DNA of 25,699 nt from Deltaproteobacteria bacterium RBG_16_54_18 (GTDB lineage Bacteria; Desulfobacterota; B13-G15; RBG-16-54-18), in contig MGQT01000085.1 of NCBI GenBank assembly GCA_001797935.1, forward strand, positions 11,543 to 37,241, given 5' to 3'. Each line of letters starts with the position of its first letter. Within the stretch, counting starts at the first letter, position 1. The notes under the pieces are model-generated. The model saw only the letters and a list, made by a program, of their open reading frames with translations, did no database searches and was not told the DNA's origin. Shown piece by piece: positions 24,155-25,699 of this stretch. Both the position numbers and the translations under genes were made by a program.

Positions 24155-24181
24155 AAAAGCCCCTCAAGATACCACGAGGGG
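24155..24181 (-). terminator. possible intrinsic terminator for the TM2 gene
   Basis: Read on the reverse strand, CCCCTC (24176-24181) pairs with GAGGGG (24160-24165) around a 10-base loop and is followed by CTTTTGT. The stem is only 6 bp and the T-tract is short. It lies about 65 bases past the TM2 stop codon. Confidence 0.35.
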
Positions 24182-24247
24182 ATGCCGGCCTTCCATAACT
24201 TCTTCACGCGAGACCAGCCCTCCTCCTTTTTGCTTCGGCTTCATCCC

Positions 24248-24460
24248 CTACGGTTGTATATAATTACCCTGTTTATCCTTAAATCTACTGCACACGATGA
24301 TAATAAAATCAATGAGCGTCCAAACACCCAAACCACCTAAGGTAAGCAGCATTACGATACCCGTCCCGATTTTTCCAACATAGAACCTGTGAACCCCGAA
24401 CGAGCCAAGAAAAAAGCATAACAAGATTGTTGGAACAAAATCTTTTTTGCTCTTTGCCAT
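24248..24460 (-). CDS. TM2-domain protein
   Basis: A 70-residue protein made almost entirely of a TM2 domain: two hydrophobic helices joined by a short turn, with LGSFGVHRFYVGKIGTGIV as the family signature (HRFYVGK). The C-terminus is polar (CSRFKDKQGNYIQP). A strong AAAGGAGG lies 8-9 bases before the ATG. TM2 proteins sit in the cytoplasmic membrane; their role is generally unknown. An optional small membrane ORF lies 18 bases upstream on the same strand. Confidence 0.88.
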   Translation of the reverse strand: MAKSKKDFVPTILLCFFLGSFGVHRFYVGKIGTGIVMLLTLGGLGVWTLIDFIIIVCSRFKDKQGNYIQP

Positions 24461-24478
24461 ACTGTTTTCCTCCTTTGA

Positions 24479-24664
24479 TCAATTAATATTTGTTAAGCTG
24501 TTGCCCGGGACAGCAAACATATTCTGGGCACCATCCCTATAGCAACCCGTTAATAATAATATCGTCACGGTAAGAGCATGAGCCATATCTGCAGCTAGCA
24601 ATAAGGCCCCTGCCAAGATCTCGCCGACGACAAAACAGTAAATCCATCCGGTAGTCAGCGCCAT
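24479..24664 (-). CDS. possible small membrane protein, 61 residues
   Basis: A frame beginning MALTTGWIYCFVVGEILAGA with two hydrophobic stretches (about 5-24 and 29-40) and a polar tail. A weak AGGGA lies about 11 bases before the ATG. It is in the same direction as the TM2 gene and ends 18 bases before it, so it could be its partner. There is no recognised family and an overlapping frame is also open, so a degraded gene or a chance frame is possible. Confidence 0.3.
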   Translation of the reverse strand: MALTTGWIYCFVVGEILAGALLLAADMAHALTVTILLLTGCYRDGAQNMFAVPGNSLTNIN

Positions 24665-25007
24665 ATCTATAAATCCCTGAAGAGGTCTCTTTAAATAAAA
24701 ATGTTACATGGCTATGAAGCCTCATACCGCCGACAGGCAAACGGCAACGACATAGCTTTTCTCGGACGGGTATTTCATATAGTTTTCCGTACTATATACT
24801 ATTCTTAATGGATAATATAGAGAAACTGGTTCATCACGTTACCCTCAGGGGACATCTTAAAAAAAGCGACATGACGCCTGGTGATGGCAGTATCTCGGGG
24901 CTCGGGCGGTGTGTGGGAGTTGTTTTTAAAATAAGGGTGAGAGGCAATCGGCGAGGCTTGATATGCCTCACGTATTGTTTATGGCGCTACTTTTTATAAA
25001 AACATGC
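24665..25007. other. intergenic region with one possible structured element
   Basis: No gene is supported. At 24711-24756, GCTATG pairs with CATAGC as an outer stem and GCCG (24729-24732) with CGGC (24742-24745) as an inner stem, and TTTTCTC follows on the forward strand. It may be a small structured RNA, a weak terminator or chance. A 63-codon forward frame from 24808 lacks a ribosome site. AT-rich DNA at 24775-24815 could hold a promoter. Confidence 0.35.
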
Positions 25008-25014
25008 CAGAATA

Positions 25015-25134
25015 CCCCCCAGCTTTGTTGGGGGGATGAATCCTCCCCCGTCCCCGCCATAAGGATGGCGTGATCTTCGACAAGGGGGAGGAGAGGTTTT
25101 TAAAGAAATAGATGCCCCGCAGCTCTGCTGCGGG
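25015..25134. repeat. array of three hairpins
   Basis: Hairpin 1 (25015-25035) pairs CCCCCCAGC with GTTGGGGGG around TTT, with one G-U pair. Hairpin 2 is nested: TCCTCCCCC (25041-25049) pairs with GGGGGAGGA (25084-25092), and inside it CGCCAT (25055-25060) pairs with ATGGCG (25065-25070). Hairpin 3 (25114-25134) pairs CCCCGCAGC with GCTGCGGGG around TCT, a perfect 9-bp stem. Hairpins 1 and 3 share the same plan and look related. Hairpin 3 lies just past the stop of the HEAT-repeat pseudogene and may have been its terminator. REP-type repeats or the ends of a small mobile element are the best explanations. Confidence 0.6.
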
Positions 25135-25139
25135 GTGGT

Positions 25140-25695
25140 TCACTCGGTATGCCGCCGTAATGCTTGAAGCGCATCCGTGAGGGCCTCGACAACCTCGGTT
25201 GCCCGTTCTCGGGCAACGAGTGAGTCATCATCCAGCACCGTTTTGGCCAACGGTTCGGTAATACTGCGATACCCAAGTATCACCAATGCCTCTATTGCCC
25301 CCTGTCGGACGTGCTCGGATTCGTCATGAAGTGCCTGAATAAGGGGCTGAGCTGCTCTCACATCTCCTAATTTTCAGGGCATAAGGCCGCGCTACTGCGA
25401 ACGTAAAAGGATTCATCGTTGAGCAGTTGAGCAGCGCCTCGATGAGTGCTACTGCAGCCCGCTTATCTCTCAGCCTTCCCAGGTGTTGCGCTGCCTGTTG
25501 GCGGAAGTGTGGGAATTGGTCCGTCAGGACATGGACGTGTGACTCAAGCGCCGCATCACCCGCCAGCCTCACTACCGTTTTCCTTGTACGGTCACCATAT
25601 TTTTTGGGGTGGAGGTATATCTTTCCTTGCCCCTTCGTCTGGTGAGTGCCGGATACGGCATGGACCTTACGCATGACTCTCATACTTTGCCCCAT
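25140..25695 (-). pseudogene. HEAT-repeat protein gene, frameshifted and cut by window edge
   Basis: Two reverse-strand frames together encode PBS-lyase-type HEAT repeats. The first frame gives FRQQAAQHLGRLRDKRAAVA and LIEALLN; the last gives KLGDVRAAQPLIQALHDES, VRQGAIEALVILG and a C-terminus ending RRHTE. Between them, a third frame carries DESFYVRSSAAL, so at least two frame breaks are needed. The first is an 8-bp tandem duplication (GTTGAGCA twice, near 25413-25428). The second lies near 25370-25380. Such proteins act in protein-protein binding. The start may lie at 25695 or beyond the window. Confidence 0.75.
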
Positions 25696-25699
25696 GCGT

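Noticed and set aside
24711..24756. Cyclic-di-GMP (GEMM) riboswitch, suggested by ACAGGCAAAC
   Set aside because: The conserved GCAAAGCC segment and the tetraloop receptor arrangement are missing.
24808..24999. Forward 63-codon frame beginning MDNIEKLVHHVTLRGHLKKS
   Set aside because: No ribosome site, no recognisable motif, and it lies in low-information intergenic DNA.

Overview
The window is a chromosomal stretch from a GC-rich bacterium with quinone and cytochrome genes. The gene set suggests a Desulfobacterota (old Deltaproteobacteria) syntroph or anaerobe, but no phylogenetic marker was searched, so this is a weak inference. The window opens inside alaS and closes inside a broken HEAT-repeat gene. 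No tRNA, rRNA, CRISPR array, transposase or integrase gene was seen.

Layout. (1) 1-4.1 kb: alaS (5' end missing), two palindromic repeats, and suhB. A reverse-strand hicBA toxin-antitoxin pair follows; hicA has only 57 codons. After it comes a broken second copy of the suhB 3' end. (2) 4.1-8.5 kb: a possible small ORF with its own promoter, then a redox and quinone block. This block has a four-helix membrane protein fused to cytochrome c, ubiE/menG, a second SAM methyltransferase, a cytochrome b5-like domain fused to the same type of membrane domain, and a UbiA prenyltransferase. (3) 8.8-10.7 kb: a Fosmidomycin-resistance-like MFS exporter, convergent with a YchF-like protein that has lost its nucleotide-binding core. 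(4) 11.0-23.4 kb: eleven forward genes behind one good sigma70-type promoter. They encode a HATPase-acetyltransferase fusion, a HisC-like aminotransferase, a three-subunit molybdenum hydroxylase, an MFS transporter, an acetyltransferase-like protein, STAS and RsbW-like partner-switching proteins, a periplasmic NMT1-type binding protein and a membrane Cache-HAMP-PP2C phosphatase. (5) 23.4-25.7 kb: a reverse-strand pair of unknown genes, a TM2 protein, hairpin repeats and a HEAT-repeat pseudogene.

Main idea. The 12-kb operon looks like a self-contained unit that joins sensing, signalling and catabolism. A secreted binding protein and a Cache-domain phosphatase would sense a small molecule. The phosphatase would act on the STAS antagonist, and this would switch the RsbW-like kinase. 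The molybdenum hydroxylase, aminotransferase and transporter would process or move the compound. No sigma factor is encoded nearby, so the final target of the switch is unknown; the two related acetyltransferase-like proteins are candidates. The ligand and substrate cannot be read from the sequence.

The operon lies between a decayed and an intact copy of the same gene tail, which share a 42-bp exact direct repeat. The hicBA pair lies between an intact suhB and a broken suhB tail, which share a 71-bp exact direct repeat. Both look like cassette gains at the 3' ends of genes, although no recombinase is visible.
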